From contig NZ_CP015423.1 of the NCBI RefSeq assembly GCF_001719045.1, positions 2,378,001-2,442,000 of the forward strand: a stretch of DNA of 64,000 bases, in the 5' to 3' direction. Shown piece after piece: positions 1 to 8,821 of this stretch. The notes below the pieces were generated by a model. It saw only the letters and a list, made by a program, of their open reading frames with translations, had not been told where the DNA came from and made no database searches. Source of the DNA: Paenibacillus polymyxa. GTDB taxonomy: Bacteria > Bacillota > Bacilli > Paenibacillales > Paenibacillaceae. The position numbers were made by a program, and so were the translations under genes. Each line of letters begins with the position of its first letter. Position 1 is the first letter of the stretch.

Positions 1-1945
1 GATCATTCCATACGGTAACCAGGTCCCCATCCGCGATGTCCCTTGTCTGAGCATCCTCCGGGTGAATTTGTAGCAAGGGCTCCCGCTCCAGTCGCTGATG
101 CTTGGGCAAGTTAGCGAAAGTAGAATTCAGAAAATTATGGTTTGGCGGTGAAATAAACATTAATGGATACCGCTCGTCCGCTTGCGGTCGATGCTCTCCG
201 TCGTACCCTTCAATCAGCGGCACATAAGAAGGCATCGCGGGCAGACCTGCTTGTTTCATTTTTTCCGAATACAACTCAATCTTGCCTGAAGGCGTGGTTA
301 AACGATCCAAATAAGTAGCCTTTGGCGTCATATCGAGCTTTACAAAAGGTGACTTCTTTAAGGCTTCCAAAGTTACACCGTTGAGATAAGGGTTCGTTGG
401 ATTATCAAGCGCGCCCACTATCATGTCCTCTTCACTTTCCGTAAAGGCAGCTTCGTCAAAGCCCATAGCCCGTCCGAGCAGGCTAAACAGCTCATAATTG
501 CTTTTGCTTTCCCCGAGCGGAGCAATGACGGGTTCCTGCATCTGAACATAGTGATGCCAGTAGGATTTATATAGGTCTGTACCTTCAAAGGAAGACGCTG
601 CAGGCAGCACAATATCGGCATAACGGGCCGTATCCGTAAGAAACAGGTCATGAACGACTGTGAACAAATCCTCTCGTCCAAATCCTTCAGTCACCCGTTC
701 CGAATCGGGGGCTACAACTACCGGGTTACTGCAGTATACGAATAACGCCTTAATCGGCTGTTCCTTTTGTAGCAGCGCTTCTCCGATCCGGTTCATGTTG
801 ATCACCCGTGCATCCGGATTCTGTCGCAGATCAGGACGCGCCAGATTGGCGCCGTTAAACTTGCCATAAGCGCCATTAGAGCGTGACGCTCCCCCGCCGT
901 GCTTCAGCCATTGTCCAGTGAGCGCAGGCAAGCATGTAACCGCACGTACGTTCATACCGCCATTATCATGATGCTGAAGCCCATTGCCGATATTGATATA
1001 CGCTGCTCGCGCAGTTCCGTACATTTCCGCCAAACGGATGATATCCGCTTCCGGTACGCCGGTAATCCGCGAAACTCGCTCTGGTGTATATGTCTTAACA
1101 TGCTCGCGCAGTTCCTCATGGCCTACCGTGTAGCGATGTAAAAATTCGTCGTCCGTCAGTCCCTGAGCGAACAGTACATTCATAACACCCAGCGCGAGCG
1201 CCGTATCCGTCCCCGGATATAACGGAATGAACCAATCCGCCCATTGCGCCGTCCGGTTGCGATGAACGTCAATAACGACTACCTTAGCACCTTTTTTACG
1301 TGCTTTCTCAGCCAAAACGACCTGATGCATGTTGGTGCTAATGACATTTCCACCCCACACAATAATGAGGTCTGCATCCTCCGTGTCCTCCGGGCTGGTG
1401 CCGCCCTTAAAACCCATAACGGACGCCCAGCCTTCATTCCCTGCCACGCTACATATCGTCTGATCCAGTTGGCTTGAACCCAGCGCATTAAAAAATCGGC
1501 GGTCCATTCCATCCACACTCAATACGCCCATATTGCCATAAAAGCTGTAGGGGAGAATAGATTCCGGTCCGTCCATACGTATCAGCTCCTTGAACCGACC
1601 TGTAATGGTATCGACTGCCTCCTCCCAGCTAATACGTTCAAATTTCCCTTCTCCTTTGGGGCCTATACGTTTCAACGGATAGAGCACCCGATCAGGATCA
1701 TATACCCGCTCCGTCATATTGCGAACTTTGTTACAAATAGCCCCTTTGGTAATAGGATGGTCCGGGTTCCCAGTCACCTTGACTATCTTTCCATTTTCCT
1801 TGTGAAGCAGGAGCCCACACGTATCCGGGCAATCTAACGGGCATACAGCTGGAAAAATACCGTCCTGCTGCTCCGTCATCCGCTGCCCCATTTGTAAGTC
1901 TTGTTGAAGCGTGGCCTCAGGAGGCGCGCTATTACGATGATCCAT
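1..1945 (-). CDS. Molybdopterin-dependent oxidoreductase (formate dehydrogenase-like), C-terminus outside window
   Basis: About 648 residues are visible; the gene runs off the left edge, so the C-terminus is missing. Near the N-terminus is the 4Fe-4S ligand pattern C-x3-C-x3-C followed about 30 residues later by a fourth Cys (AICNKV), the signature of the DMSO-reductase/formate dehydrogenase superfamily. Downstream are the usual molybdopterin-binding blocks, and the last visible residues (IHPEDAQTRDIADGDLVTV) belong to the C-terminal dinucleotide-binding domain. The ATG at 1945 is preceded by AGGAG. It resembles the cytosolic single-subunit enzymes annotated YyaE/YoaE in Bacillus; the substrate cannot be assigned. 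The formate/nitrite channel upstream is separated by two terminators, so a shared formate role is only suggestive. Confidence 0.85.
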   Translation of the reverse strand, partial: MDHRNSAPPEATLQQDLQMGQRMTEQQDGIFPAVCPLDCPDTCGLLLHKENGKIVKVTGNPDHPITKGAICNKVRNMTERVYDPDRVLYPLKRIGPKGEGKFERISWEEAVDTITGRFKELIRMDGPESILPYSFYGNMGVLSVDGMDRRFFNALGSSQLDQTICSVAGNEGWASVMGFKGGTSPEDTEDADLIIVWGGNVISTNMHQVVLAEKARKKGAKVVVIDVHRNRTAQWADWFIPLYPGTDTALALGVMNVLFAQGLTDDEFLHRYTVGHEELREHVKTYTPERVSRITGVPEADIIRLAEMYGTARAAYINIGNGLQHHDNGGMNVRAVTCLPALTGQWLKHGGGASRSNGAYGKFNGANLARPDLRQNPDARVINMNRIGEALLQKEQPIKALFVYCSNPVVVAPDSERVTEGFGREDLFTVVHDLFLTDTARYADIVLPAASSFEGTDLYKSYWHHYVQMQEPVIAPLGESKSNYELFSLLGRAMGFDEAAFTESEEDMIVGALDNPTNPYLNGVTLEALKKSPFVKLDMTPKATYLDRLTTPSGKIELYSEKMKQAGLPAMPSYVPLIEGYDGEHRPQADERYPLMFISPPNHNFLNSTFANLPKHQRLEREPLLQIHPEDAQTRDIADGDLVTVWND

Positions 1946-2061
1946 AGTGTTGATGCTCCTTTCCGTTACCGTTTCCAAAAATTACACTGATCTTATCATA
2001 TCCACAGCTTTGGCCTATGGCAAGAGAAGGATTTCCCCACACAGCCGCTCTCCAAAATATT

Positions 2062-2104
2062 AAAAAAATCCGTCTGCTGCATAGAGCAAAACGGATTTTT
2101 TTTT
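2062..2104. terminator. Bidirectional intrinsic terminator hairpin
   Basis: Arms AATCCGT (2067-2073) and ACGGATT (2091-2097) are extended by A and T runs on either side, so a U-tract forms in both directions. It lies upstream of the molybdopterin gene and could catch readthrough from the formate/nitrite channel gene. Confidence 0.6.
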
Positions 2105-2221
2105 AGAATCATAATTTTTTTCGACATCCTGTTTCATCATATCTTACCGAGGGTAAAAGAGATCAAGGCATTATGGGACGAGAGCACACTCATCCTCCAT
2201 GCCAAATCATGGACCACTCCC

Positions 2222-2274
2222 AAAAAAATCCGCCATGACAGGTTTCGTTCCCCCGGGCCTGTCATGGCGGATTT
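2222..2274 (-). terminator. Strong intrinsic terminator of the formate/nitrite channel gene
   Basis: A perfect 17-bp stem (2226-2242 with 2258-2274) encloses a 15-nt loop. On the minus strand it is followed by a run of T, just downstream of the stop codon at 2320. The 60-codon ORF over this hairpin is not considered a gene. Confidence 0.85.
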
Positions 2275-2319
2275 GCTTTGTTCATTGCTGTTTAAAGTAC
2301 CGTAATTAAGCAGGACCAC

Positions 2320-3153
2320 TCAACGGATTTGATGTGCAACCGAAGAAGTAGTTGGAGATTCATTCGCTGGAAGTGCGTTGGTTTGAGGCTTTTTCAAATA
2401 GGCCAACCAGTAGGCTCCAGCCACAAACAGGCTACCTCCTACCAAATTCCCCAGCCAGACCGGAATGAAGTTCATAACATAATCTGCCCACGAAAAGTGG
2501 CCTGCAAAAATAGCCGCCGGAATGAGAAACATATTGGCAACAACGTGCTGAAATCCAATAGCGACAAAGGCCATTGTTGGAAACCAAATGCCCATAATTT
2601 TGCCACCGATAGAGTCTGTGCTATATGCCAGCCATACAGCCAGTGCTACGAGCCAGTTACATCCTATACCCGATATAAAAGACTGCAAAAAGCTTTCATG
2701 TAGCTTATGTCCTGCCATATCCACCACTTTGTCCAGATAAGGGCCCGTTTCTGTCAAACCCAGCACATGCCCAAAGAAAAATGCAACGAATAACGCACCT
2801 GCAAAATTACTGAGCGTAATAATCGCCAAGTTACGAAGCAAGGCTCCTGTCTTAATCCGTCCTGCCCATCTCGCCAAAGGGACCGCCATCATATTGCCGG
2901 TCAGCAATTCTCCGCCGGCGATCAAAACTAATACCAGACCTACGGGGAACACCGCAGCTCCAATAAAGGTGGCAATGCTTCCCCATTCTTTAGGCGCACT
3001 TGCAATAACACGTATATCCAGCAAAAAACCGAGTGCAATAAATGCACCTGCCAAAAATCCCAGTACCACCGCCACAGTCCACGGGTTGTTCGCCTTGGCC
3101 ACTCCTGTTTCCACCGTCTTTTCAGCAATTTGCCCCGGTTTATAGCTCGCCAT
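2320..3153 (-). CDS. Formate/nitrite transporter (FNT/FocA family)
   Basis: A 277-residue integral membrane protein of the FocA/NirC family, a pentameric channel that moves formate, nitrite or related small monovalent anions across the cytoplasmic membrane. About six hydrophobic segments are visible with the family's GELLTGNMM and GIGCNWLVALAVW blocks. A start at 3201 would add 16 residues but has no ribosome site; the ATG at 3153 follows AGGAG and begins MASYKPGQ, like family members. A TTGTGA-type palindrome at 3228-3245 suggests control by cellular redox state; the Bacillus homologue YwcJ is reported to be Rex-regulated. Monocistronic, with its own terminator. Confidence 0.9.
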   Translation of the reverse strand: MASYKPGQIAEKTVETGVAKANNPWTVAVVLGFLAGAFIALGFLLDIRVIASAPKEWGSIATFIGAAVFPVGLVLVLIAGGELLTGNMMAVPLARWAGRIKTGALLRNLAIITLSNFAGALFVAFFFGHVLGLTETGPYLDKVVDMAGHKLHESFLQSFISGIGCNWLVALAVWLAYSTDSIGGKIMGIWFPTMAFVAIGFQHVVANMFLIPAAIFAGHFSWADYVMNFIPVWLGNLVGGSLFVAGAYWLAYLKKPQTNALPANESPTTSSVAHQIR

Positions 3154-3227
3154 ATGTCCCCGCTCCTTTAATATCTTTTTACTAAAATATTCTTCTTTCA
3201 TATTTTATTTAAAATCAGTGATTATGT

Positions 3228-3245
3228 TTGTGAAAAAAATCACTT
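3228..3245. promoter_or_regulatory. Rex/Fnr-like redox operator upstream of the formate/nitrite channel
   Basis: TTGTGAAAAAAATCACTT resembles the Rex consensus TTGTGAA-N4-TTCACAA (left half perfect) and also fits the Fnr core TGTGA-N6-TCAC. It lies 75 bp upstream of the chosen start. Which regulator binds cannot be decided from sequence. Confidence 0.6.
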
Positions 3246-3255
3246 TCTCAACTAT

Positions 3256-3285
3256 AAAAAAAACAGCCCTTGGAAAAAGGACTGT
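3256..3285 (-). terminator. Intrinsic terminator of the 33-residue membrane protein gene
   Basis: Arms ACAGCCCTT (3263-3271) and AAGGACTGT (3277-3285) form a nearly perfect stem. On the minus strand it is followed by seven T. It lies 45 bp after the small gene stop. Confidence 0.75.
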
Positions 3286-3329
3286 CTTTCTGTATTATTA
3301 CATCTACTGCGCTACTACGCGCTTTACAT

Positions 3330-3431
3330 TTAGTTGTATTCTTCCTTTTCAACTGCTCTCAAGAACCAAATAACTCCACCGAGGCCTACCAGGGCCACGA
3401 CTACAAGAAAAAGGATATAAAACAAATCCAT
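3330..3431 (-). CDS. 33-residue single-pass membrane protein, function unknown
   Basis: A short reading frame encodes 33 residues beginning MDLFYILFLVVV: one hydrophobic helix (about residues 3-24) followed by a charged tail (RAVEKEEYN). It has a strong ribosome site (AGGGGG about 9 nt upstream of ATG 3431) and its own terminator, so it looks like a real expressed small protein. It lies between two genes with redox-type operators, which invites comparison with small subunits or modulators of respiratory complexes (CydS-like), but no family is recognised. Confidence 0.6.
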   Translation of the reverse strand: MDLFYILFLVVVALVGLGGVIWFLRAVEKEEYN

Positions 3432-3540
3432 AAGCTACTTACCCCCTAATCCTTATGCTACTCTATATTGTACTATAAGGATTCGTCCGTACGTCTCAGA
3501 TTGTTGACAAACTTATGAACAATGTCACAGACAAATCTAA

Positions 3541-4902
3541 TTATACAGTAACTGGGTTCCGTTCGGATATTGTAGGCAATGCTTGCAAGCCTGCTGCATT
3601 CAGGAAATTCCAAGGCTTGTTATAATGCGGCTGGAAGAAGAAATCGACAAAGGCCAACTGGTCAATGGTCATATGATTTTGAATGGCTACGGATAGTGTG
3701 TTAATGGATTGAGTCAAATCCACCTTCGACATAATTTGAGCCCCCAAAATTCTTCGTGTCTCCTGCTCATATACCACTTTCAGTAATACCTTTTCGGAGG
3801 TTGGCATAAATTCAGGCCGGTAGCTGTCCTCAATGGTTACAGCTTCTACAGTCATGCCTTCGTCCGTTGCCGCCGCTTCCGTCAAGCCTGTTCCTGCGAT
3901 ATTGTCTTCGTAAATTTTGATACCCGAAGTTCCTTGGGTTCCCATGTAGGCAATCGTTGGTTGTACCAGATTACGTGCTACCAGCGTACCCATACGAACT
4001 GCGTTGGTTGCCAAAGGGATATAAGCCGTTTTACCTGTCGGATTATAGCGGATTGCACAACTATCACCTGCTGCAAACACGTCCGGGCAGCTACTTTGCA
4101 TATAGTTATCCACAATGATCGCACCGTTAGGCAACATATCTACCTGACCTTTGAGCAGATCCGTTTGAGGTCGGAAACCGATGCAGAGAATAACAAGCTC
4201 TGTTTCATATTCTCCTTTAGAGGTCACGACTTTACTCACCTTACCGTTCGTACCCTCAAAACGACTCACCGTTTCGCCAAGTACCAGCTTAATGCCATGT
4301 TCCTTCAGGGAACTTTCAATCCGGTCTGTATACTCATGGTCCAAATACTTATTCAATATACGATCAGCACTGTCGATCAGCGTTACGTTTTTACCGTTCA
4401 TTTGGAAAGCTTCTACCAGTTCAACACCAATGTATCCAGCCCCGACGACTGTAATGTTCTGTACGTGCTGGGCTTTCTCAATGATATCATTGGAATGATT
4501 ATAGTTTTTACAGAGCAAAATATGATCAAGTTCAATGCCCTCCAGCTTTGGAATAATGGGCCATGATCCTGTGGTCACAATCAATTTATCAAATGTGTCT
4601 GTAAATTCTTCACCTGTTTGGAGATTACGTGCATGCAGCGTCTTGCCTGCCGTATCCACACTCGTTACCTCGTGAAGCATCTTGGTCACTACACCCAAGT
4701 CAGACAGTTGATCTGGAGACGAATAAAACAGGCCGTGTGGATCTTTAACGACACCACCTACATACAGGGCAATACCACAAGATAAAAATGAAATATTATC
4801 ATTACGCTCGTAAACGGTAATTTCTGCATCTGGATAACATTTAGCTGTGTTGACGATAGCTGCCGTGCCTGCGTGTGTACATCCGATAACTGCTACTTTC
4901 AT
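3541..4902 (-). CDS. nox: FAD-dependent NADH oxidase / CoA-disulfide reductase family protein
   Basis: 453 residues of the pyridine nucleotide-disulfide oxidoreductase class II family. The N-terminal FAD-binding fold (MKVAVIGCTHAGTAA) carries His10, and the single redox-active cysteine is Cys42 in SFLSCG, both typical of water-forming NADH oxidase and NADH peroxidase. An NAD-binding GAGYIG motif lies near residues 154-159 and a second FAD motif around AAGDS. The sequence is closest by eye to lactic-acid-bacterial H2O-forming Nox, which reoxidises NADH with O2; CoA-disulfide reductase or NADH peroxidase activity cannot be excluded. The upstream region has three redox-type palindromes, fitting a role in NADH/NAD balance. 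Confidence 0.85.
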   Translation of the reverse strand: MKVAVIGCTHAGTAAIVNTAKCYPDAEITVYERNDNISFLSCGIALYVGGVVKDPHGLFYSSPDQLSDLGVVTKMLHEVTSVDTAGKTLHARNLQTGEEFTDTFDKLIVTTGSWPIIPKLEGIELDHILLCKNYNHSNDIIEKAQHVQNITVVGAGYIGVELVEAFQMNGKNVTLIDSADRILNKYLDHEYTDRIESSLKEHGIKLVLGETVSRFEGTNGKVSKVVTSKGEYETELVILCIGFRPQTDLLKGQVDMLPNGAIIVDNYMQSSCPDVFAAGDSCAIRYNPTGKTAYIPLATNAVRMGTLVARNLVQPTIAYMGTQGTSGIKIYEDNIAGTGLTEAAATDEGMTVEAVTIEDSYRPEFMPTSEKVLLKVVYEQETRRILGAQIMSKVDLTQSINTLSVAIQNHMTIDQLAFVDFFFQPHYNKPWNFLNAAGLQALPTISERNPVTV

Positions 4903-4944
4903 GTAAAATTCCTCCTTGGTGTGTGGGCATAAAATGTATAATAA

Positions 4945-5030
4945 TTGTGAATAGTTTCACGTAAACAGCTCGTTTGCGTTTGTGATTTATTTCACTTCAT
5001 GCGCTTATTATAGTGTGATATTTTTCACAT
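4945..5030. promoter_or_regulatory. Three tandem Rex/Fnr-like operators upstream of the NADH oxidase gene
   Basis: Three 18-bp palindromes of the form TTGTGA-N6-TCAC occur at 4945-4962 (TTGTGAATAGTTTCACGT), 4980-4997 (TTGTGATTTATTTCACTT) and 5013-5030 (GTGTGATATTTTTCACAT). Start-to-start distances are 35 and 33 bp, close to three helical turns, so bound proteins would lie on roughly the same face of the DNA. They match the NADH-sensing repressor Rex, but the core TGTGA-N6-TCACA is also the Fnr/Crp motif. A fourth element near 5043-5058 is degenerate. Confidence 0.7.
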
Positions 5031-5216
5031 TACAATAGCTTTTCGTGATATTCACAATTTGTCCACATTTAAAAAAGAAAGGATATACAAAATCAACGGT
5101 TTGCTGAAATATTTTTTTGCTCCATTCAGTTTTCCCTGTAAGCCCCCTGATTATGCCCTTGGAATCGACTTTCACATGATGCGACCACCCTTAAACAAAT
5201 GCACATGTAGAGAAAC

Positions 5217-5263
5217 AAAAAAAGGTCCGTTTCCCGGAGACACGCAGGAAATCAGACCTTTTT
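5217..5263 (-). terminator. Intrinsic terminator of the glutathione peroxidase gene
   Basis: Arms AAAAAGGTC and GACCTTTTT, with an inner TTTCC/GGAAA pairing, form a hairpin 30 bp beyond the stop at 5294. A T run follows on the minus strand. Confidence 0.75.
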
Positions 5264-5293
5264 AAACATATACTTTGGAGTAAGGCAAAGCTA

Positions 5294-5770
5294 CTATAGC
5301 AATTGCTCAATGGCTGCTTTCATCGCTTCTGGTGACTCCTTCGGTTCAAAACGACCCACAGGTACACCTTCACGATTCACAATGAATTTCGTGAAATTCC
5401 ACTGAATTGTTCCATCTTCCTGTTCTCCAGGCTGTTGCTTTTTCAAATATTCAAACAGAGGCGCTGTATCCGGTCCGTTGACGTCCACTTTGGCGAATAC
5501 CGGGAAACTAACCCCGTAATTCAGTTGGCAAAATTCAGCCGCTTCCTCGCTGCTGCCCGGCTCCTGACCGCCAAATTGGTTGCAAGGAAAGCCTAATACA
5601 ACTAATCCCCGATCCTTATATTCATCATAAAGCTTTTGCAAATCCCCATATTGCGGGGTAAGTCCACATTTACTGGCGGTATTCGCAATAACCAGCACCT
5701 TACCGGTGTAAGTATCCAGAGAAACCTCCTGATTCGCTGGTGTTACGGCATTATGTGAATAAACAGACAT
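5294..5770 (-). CDS. Glutathione/thiol peroxidase (GPx family, BsaA-like)
   Basis: 158 residues, full length for bacterial non-selenium GPx enzymes, which reduce hydroperoxides using thioredoxin or low-molecular-weight thiols. The catalytic triad is present: Cys35 in NTASKCG, Gln69 in CNQFGGQEPG and Trp124 in IQWNFTKF. The usual selenocysteine site is an ordinary Cys (TGT/TGC). ATG 5770 is preceded by GGAGG at good spacing. Single gene with its own terminator. Confidence 0.93.
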   Translation of the reverse strand: MSVYSHNAVTPANQEVSLDTYTGKVLVIANTASKCGLTPQYGDLQKLYDEYKDRGLVVLGFPCNQFGGQEPGSSEEAAEFCQLNYGVSFPVFAKVDVNGPDTAPLFEYLKKQQPGEQEDGTIQWNFTKFIVNREGVPVGRFEPKESPEAMKAAIEQLL

Positions 5771-5859
5771 ACAGCATCCTCCTTCGTGTCGCTTGGTTTA
5801 GGTTACATAACCTATTTTAACCAAAACGTGGCGGACATGCCAACATCCGCAGATTTCCT

Positions 5860-6663
5860 TTACCGTGATGCCATCACTTCGAGTCTGCGTTCTTCACGTT
5901 CGGAAGCGGACATTTTTGGGCAAGCATAACAATACCGCTGGCCTCCACCTGTCTTGTAATATTGGCAACAGGACGGTTTCATGTAGGTATTTTCACCGGG
6001 GCGGTAAGGATTGTCCAATTCAATGAGACGAACCGTAAACGGATTTCTTTTACGCCCGAATACCTCTCCCTTCAGTTCACGTGTCACATACATATAATCT
6101 TGTTCAAAGCGCTCCACATCCTGAGGATCAGTCAACGATGGCTGTACTCTATCCTTAAAATACAGCAATGTCAACGGAAACTGTCCCCACATTTGCCCAA
6201 TAGATGCGCTCCCCACTGCAGCTATTGCCTCCAATATGGGCCGCATCTGCAAACTGTAAAAGTCACGTAACACTTGCTGAGCCTGTTCGGGAGAAGGGTC
6301 ATCCCCATTGTTCCGCGTATTGTCCAGCTCTGTGAGATCGATGACCTGGATGCTAATAGAGGGATATTGACCTTCATAACAAATATGAAATCTGAGATTA
6401 GATACGGACAGATCCAAACGGCGTTCACACAGTGACACCATAAAATGCTGTGCAAACACGAGACCACGCAACTGGTTCACAAAATAAACGGCTGCGGTTA
6501 AATCGTCTTCAGCACGCAGAAGATCGCCGTAATACTCCATCACAGAACGGATCTTCTCTGGTTCAAGCCATTCGGCCACTGGCCCGGAATATACTGCATC
6601 CTCCGGCGTGACTCTCACTATTTTCGCTAGTTGCTCAAGCTGATCGTAATCCAGTGGTTTCAT
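5860..6663 (-). CDS. FhuF-like siderophore-iron reductase with C-terminal 2Fe-2S motif
   Basis: 267 residues. The C-terminus carries C-C-x11-C-x2-C (residues about 231-247, CCQYYKTGGGQRYCYACPK), the 2Fe-2S motif of FhuF-type ferric-siderophore reductases, which release iron from imported siderophores in the cytoplasm. The N-terminal two thirds are not strongly recognisable. It starts 12 bp after the siderophore ATPase gene with an AGAGGA ribosome site, so the two form an operon whose upstream Fur box implies induction by iron starvation. Confidence 0.75.
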   Translation of the reverse strand: MKPLDYDQLEQLAKIVRVTPEDAVYSGPVAEWLEPEKIRSVMEYYGDLLRAEDDLTAAVYFVNQLRGLVFAQHFMVSLCERRLDLSVSNLRFHICYEGQYPSISIQVIDLTELDNTRNNGDDPSPEQAQQVLRDFYSLQMRPILEAIAAVGSASIGQMWGQFPLTLLYFKDRVQPSLTDPQDVERFEQDYMYVTRELKGEVFGRKRNPFTVRLIELDNPYRPGENTYMKPSCCQYYKTGGGQRYCYACPKMSASEREERRLEVMASR

Positions 6664-6675
6664 GGTATGTCCTCT

Positions 6676-7569
6676 TTAACCTCTTGCCGCTACTTGTGCT
6701 CTAGCATCACGTCGCTCAGCAACAGAACCCACGAGTTTCTTATCTTCCACATTCATTTCTTTTACTGCTTGGCTCACCGCAGGCTGTCCAGCCAAAGCAT
6801 ACGGAAGACAGAGCGGTACACCCGTACGAGGATCGGTTACAATATCCGCCTCGATCCCGAACACCTCACGCAGCACATCAGGGGACATAACCTCTGTTGG
6901 AGTTCCTACCGCCTCGGCCTTCCCCTTTTTGATTGCAATCATATGCTGAGCATACCGGGCGGCATGGTTTAAATCATGCACGACCATAACAATGGTGCGC
7001 TTCTCCGAAGTATTTAGATACTCTAGCAAATGCAGCACTTCCAGTTGATGTGCCATATCTAAAAATGTCGTCGGTTCATCCAGAAACAAAATATCCGTAT
7101 CCTGCGCAAGCGCCATAGCAATCCAGGCACGCTGACGCTGACCGCCAGAAAGCTGATCAATCGGACGATCGTGGAACTCGCTCATTCCCGTTACTTGAAT
7201 GGCCCACTCCACCATTTTGCGATCTTCCGCTTTCATAGAACCAAAACCTTTTTGATAGGGGAAACGTCCGTAAGATACCAGTTCCGTCACGGTTAATCCT
7301 TCCGGTGCAGTCGGATTTTGTGGCAAAATAGCCAGCTGCTTAGCTACTTCCCGGGTGGATTGCTTATGAATGGATTTACCGTCAAGCAGAACACTGCCGC
7401 CCTTAGGATTCATGATGCGAGCCATCGTCTTCAGAATGGTGGACTTGCCAGAACCATTTGCGCCCACCAAGGCTGTGATTTTCCCTTGCGGTATTTCTAC
7501 GTTCAGATCTTCTACAATCAATCGATCTTCATAAGCAATATCCAGATTTGCCGTTTTCAGACGAAACAT
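6676..7569 (-). CDS. Iron-siderophore ABC transporter ATP-binding protein (FecE/YusV-like)
   Basis: 297 residues. Walker A is GANGSGKST (about 36-44), the signature LSGGQRQRAW is near residue 140, and Walker B is DILFLDEPTTFLD. It belongs to the FecE/FhuC family and is closest by eye to Bacillus YusV, a stand-alone ATPase that powers several siderophore permeases; here too no permease or binding protein is adjacent. The C-terminal 25 residues are charged and look like a lineage-specific extension. It is first in an operon with the FhuF-like reductase behind a Fur box at 7666-7682. Confidence 0.9.
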   Translation of the reverse strand: MFRLKTANLDIAYEDRLIVEDLNVEIPQGKITALVGANGSGKSTILKTMARIMNPKGGSVLLDGKSIHKQSTREVAKQLAILPQNPTAPEGLTVTELVSYGRFPYQKGFGSMKAEDRKMVEWAIQVTGMSEFHDRPIDQLSGGQRQRAWIAMALAQDTDILFLDEPTTFLDMAHQLEVLHLLEYLNTSEKRTIVMVVHDLNHAARYAQHMIAIKKGKAEAVGTPTEVMSPDVLREVFGIEADIVTDPRTGVPLCLPYALAGQPAVSQAVKEMNVEDKKLVGSVAERRDARAQVAARG

Positions 7570-7665
7570 TTGGAATCATCCCTTTCCCTTATCCAATATA
7601 TATAGTCACGGGCTTAACGCACGACTTTCATCAAAACTTCATTCTATCTTTATATAATAAAGATA

Positions 7666-7682
7666 TTGATAATCATTATCAA
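7666..7682. promoter_or_regulatory. Fur box of the siderophore ATPase-reductase operon
   Basis: TTGATAATCATTATCAA is a perfect palindrome containing the Fur core GATAATCATTATC. It lies about 100 bp upstream of the ATPase start, in the AT-rich promoter region. Confidence 0.85.
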
Positions 7683-7746
7683 GTGTTAACTGGTTTATTT
7701 CCTATATCATACAGTGCATATCATCCAATATTCCCTCAAAAAATTC

Positions 7747-7783
7747 AAAAAAAGATCACAGCTCCTCGAAGCTGTGATCTTTT
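7747..7783. terminator. Bidirectional intrinsic terminator after the LLM oxidoreductase gene
   Basis: A perfect AAAAGATCACAGCT/AGCTGTGATCTTTT stem with a 6-nt loop is flanked by T runs in both directions. It is 18 bp downstream of the stop at 7801. Confidence 0.85.
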
Positions 7784-7800
7784 AAATCCGGCGATTCGCA

Positions 7801-8821
7801 TTATAACTGTACAGAAGACAGTCCAAATGCTTCAGCCATGAGACGTATAGATTTTATTTTGGCATCAAAGTCGTGAATAATGCTCGCAACCATGATCTCC
7901 TGTGCATTATAGTCCTTACTTAACTGCTCAATCTGACGCTTCACCTGTTCGGGCGAACCGACCACCATACGTTTGCGATTCTCACGAATCCGCATCCGGT
8001 CAAACGGCGTATACGGATACGCCAGTGCCTTTTCGACGGAAGGTGTTCCAGCGGAGCGCATTCCCTGCTCTAATAGAACAAGAGACAAGTCCATACTGGA
8101 AGCCAACCGATTCGCCTCCTCTTCGGTATCCGCACAGATCGCAAATACGGCAACAAGCGAACGTGGTTGGTCACTATGCTGGGAAGGCTGGAAGCTTTCC
8201 TGGTATTCCTTCATAGCCCCTGTGCCGCCTTCACCATTAATGAACTGCGCAAACGCAAAGCCCACGCCACGCTCGGCTGCCAAACCTGCGCTATCACCAC
8301 TGGAGCCGAGCAACCACATTTCCGGTACAGTTTCTATAAGCGGCATCGCCTGTAGCGAACCGAAACGGTGATTATTGCCCGTGCTGTCATGTAAATAAGC
8401 TAACAGGTCATCCAACTGCTCAGGGTATAGATCTACACCACCTCGCATTTTGCCTTCTTGCAGGGCTCTGGTAGCAATGGGCATGCCTCCGGGCGCTCGT
8501 CCCAGGCCTAAATCAATGCGTCCCGGATACAATCCCTCCAGCACACGGAAGTTTTCCGCTACTTTATAAGCGCTGTAATGGGGCAGCATCACACCACCCG
8601 ACCCCACTCGAATGGCCCGGGTACGTGCGGCCAGATGTGAAATCAGTACCTCCGGACTGGAGCCTGCGAGATTTGCGGCAGAATGATGCTCTGATACCCA
8701 AAAGCGATGATAACCCAAGCGTTCCGCCTCTATAGCAAGCTCAGCGGTCTTTTGTAATGCCCTGCGCATGCGTCATGCCTTCCGATACCGGAGATTGGTC
8801 AAGAATGCTGAGTTTTATCAT
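7801..8821 (-). pseudogene. LLM-class flavin-dependent (luciferase-like) oxidoreductase with an apparent +1 frameshift near its N-terminus
   Basis: The long frame (7801-8769) encodes a bacterial-luciferase-like monooxygenase of the YwcH/YvbT type, with the blocks RLGYHRFWVSEHH and YPGRIDLGLGRAPGG, but lacks the usual first strand. That strand is present upstream in another frame: ATG 8821, after AAAGGT, encodes MIKLSILDQSPVSEGMTHAQ. A single extra base in the GGG (minus strand) at 8760-8762 breaks the frame; removing it gives THAQALQKTAELA, as family members read. Either the gene is inactivated, a sequencing error is present, or translation restarts at ATG 8769 to give a protein lacking strand 1. 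No flavin substrate can be inferred. Confidence 0.75.

Noticed and set aside
2137..2319. 60-codon minus-strand ORF after the formate channel
   Set aside because: It contains the perfect terminator hairpin of the preceding gene.
3934..4566. 210-codon plus-strand ORF
   Set aside because: Antisense to the NADH oxidase gene, His/Cys-rich composition typical of a shadow frame.
5043..5058. Fourth Rex/Fnr-like palindrome
   Set aside because: The half-sites are too close together (wrong spacing) to match either consensus.
5059..5265. 68-codon plus-strand ORF
   Set aside because: It starts in the operator region of the NADH oxidase gene and ends in a terminator; no ribosome site or conserved features.
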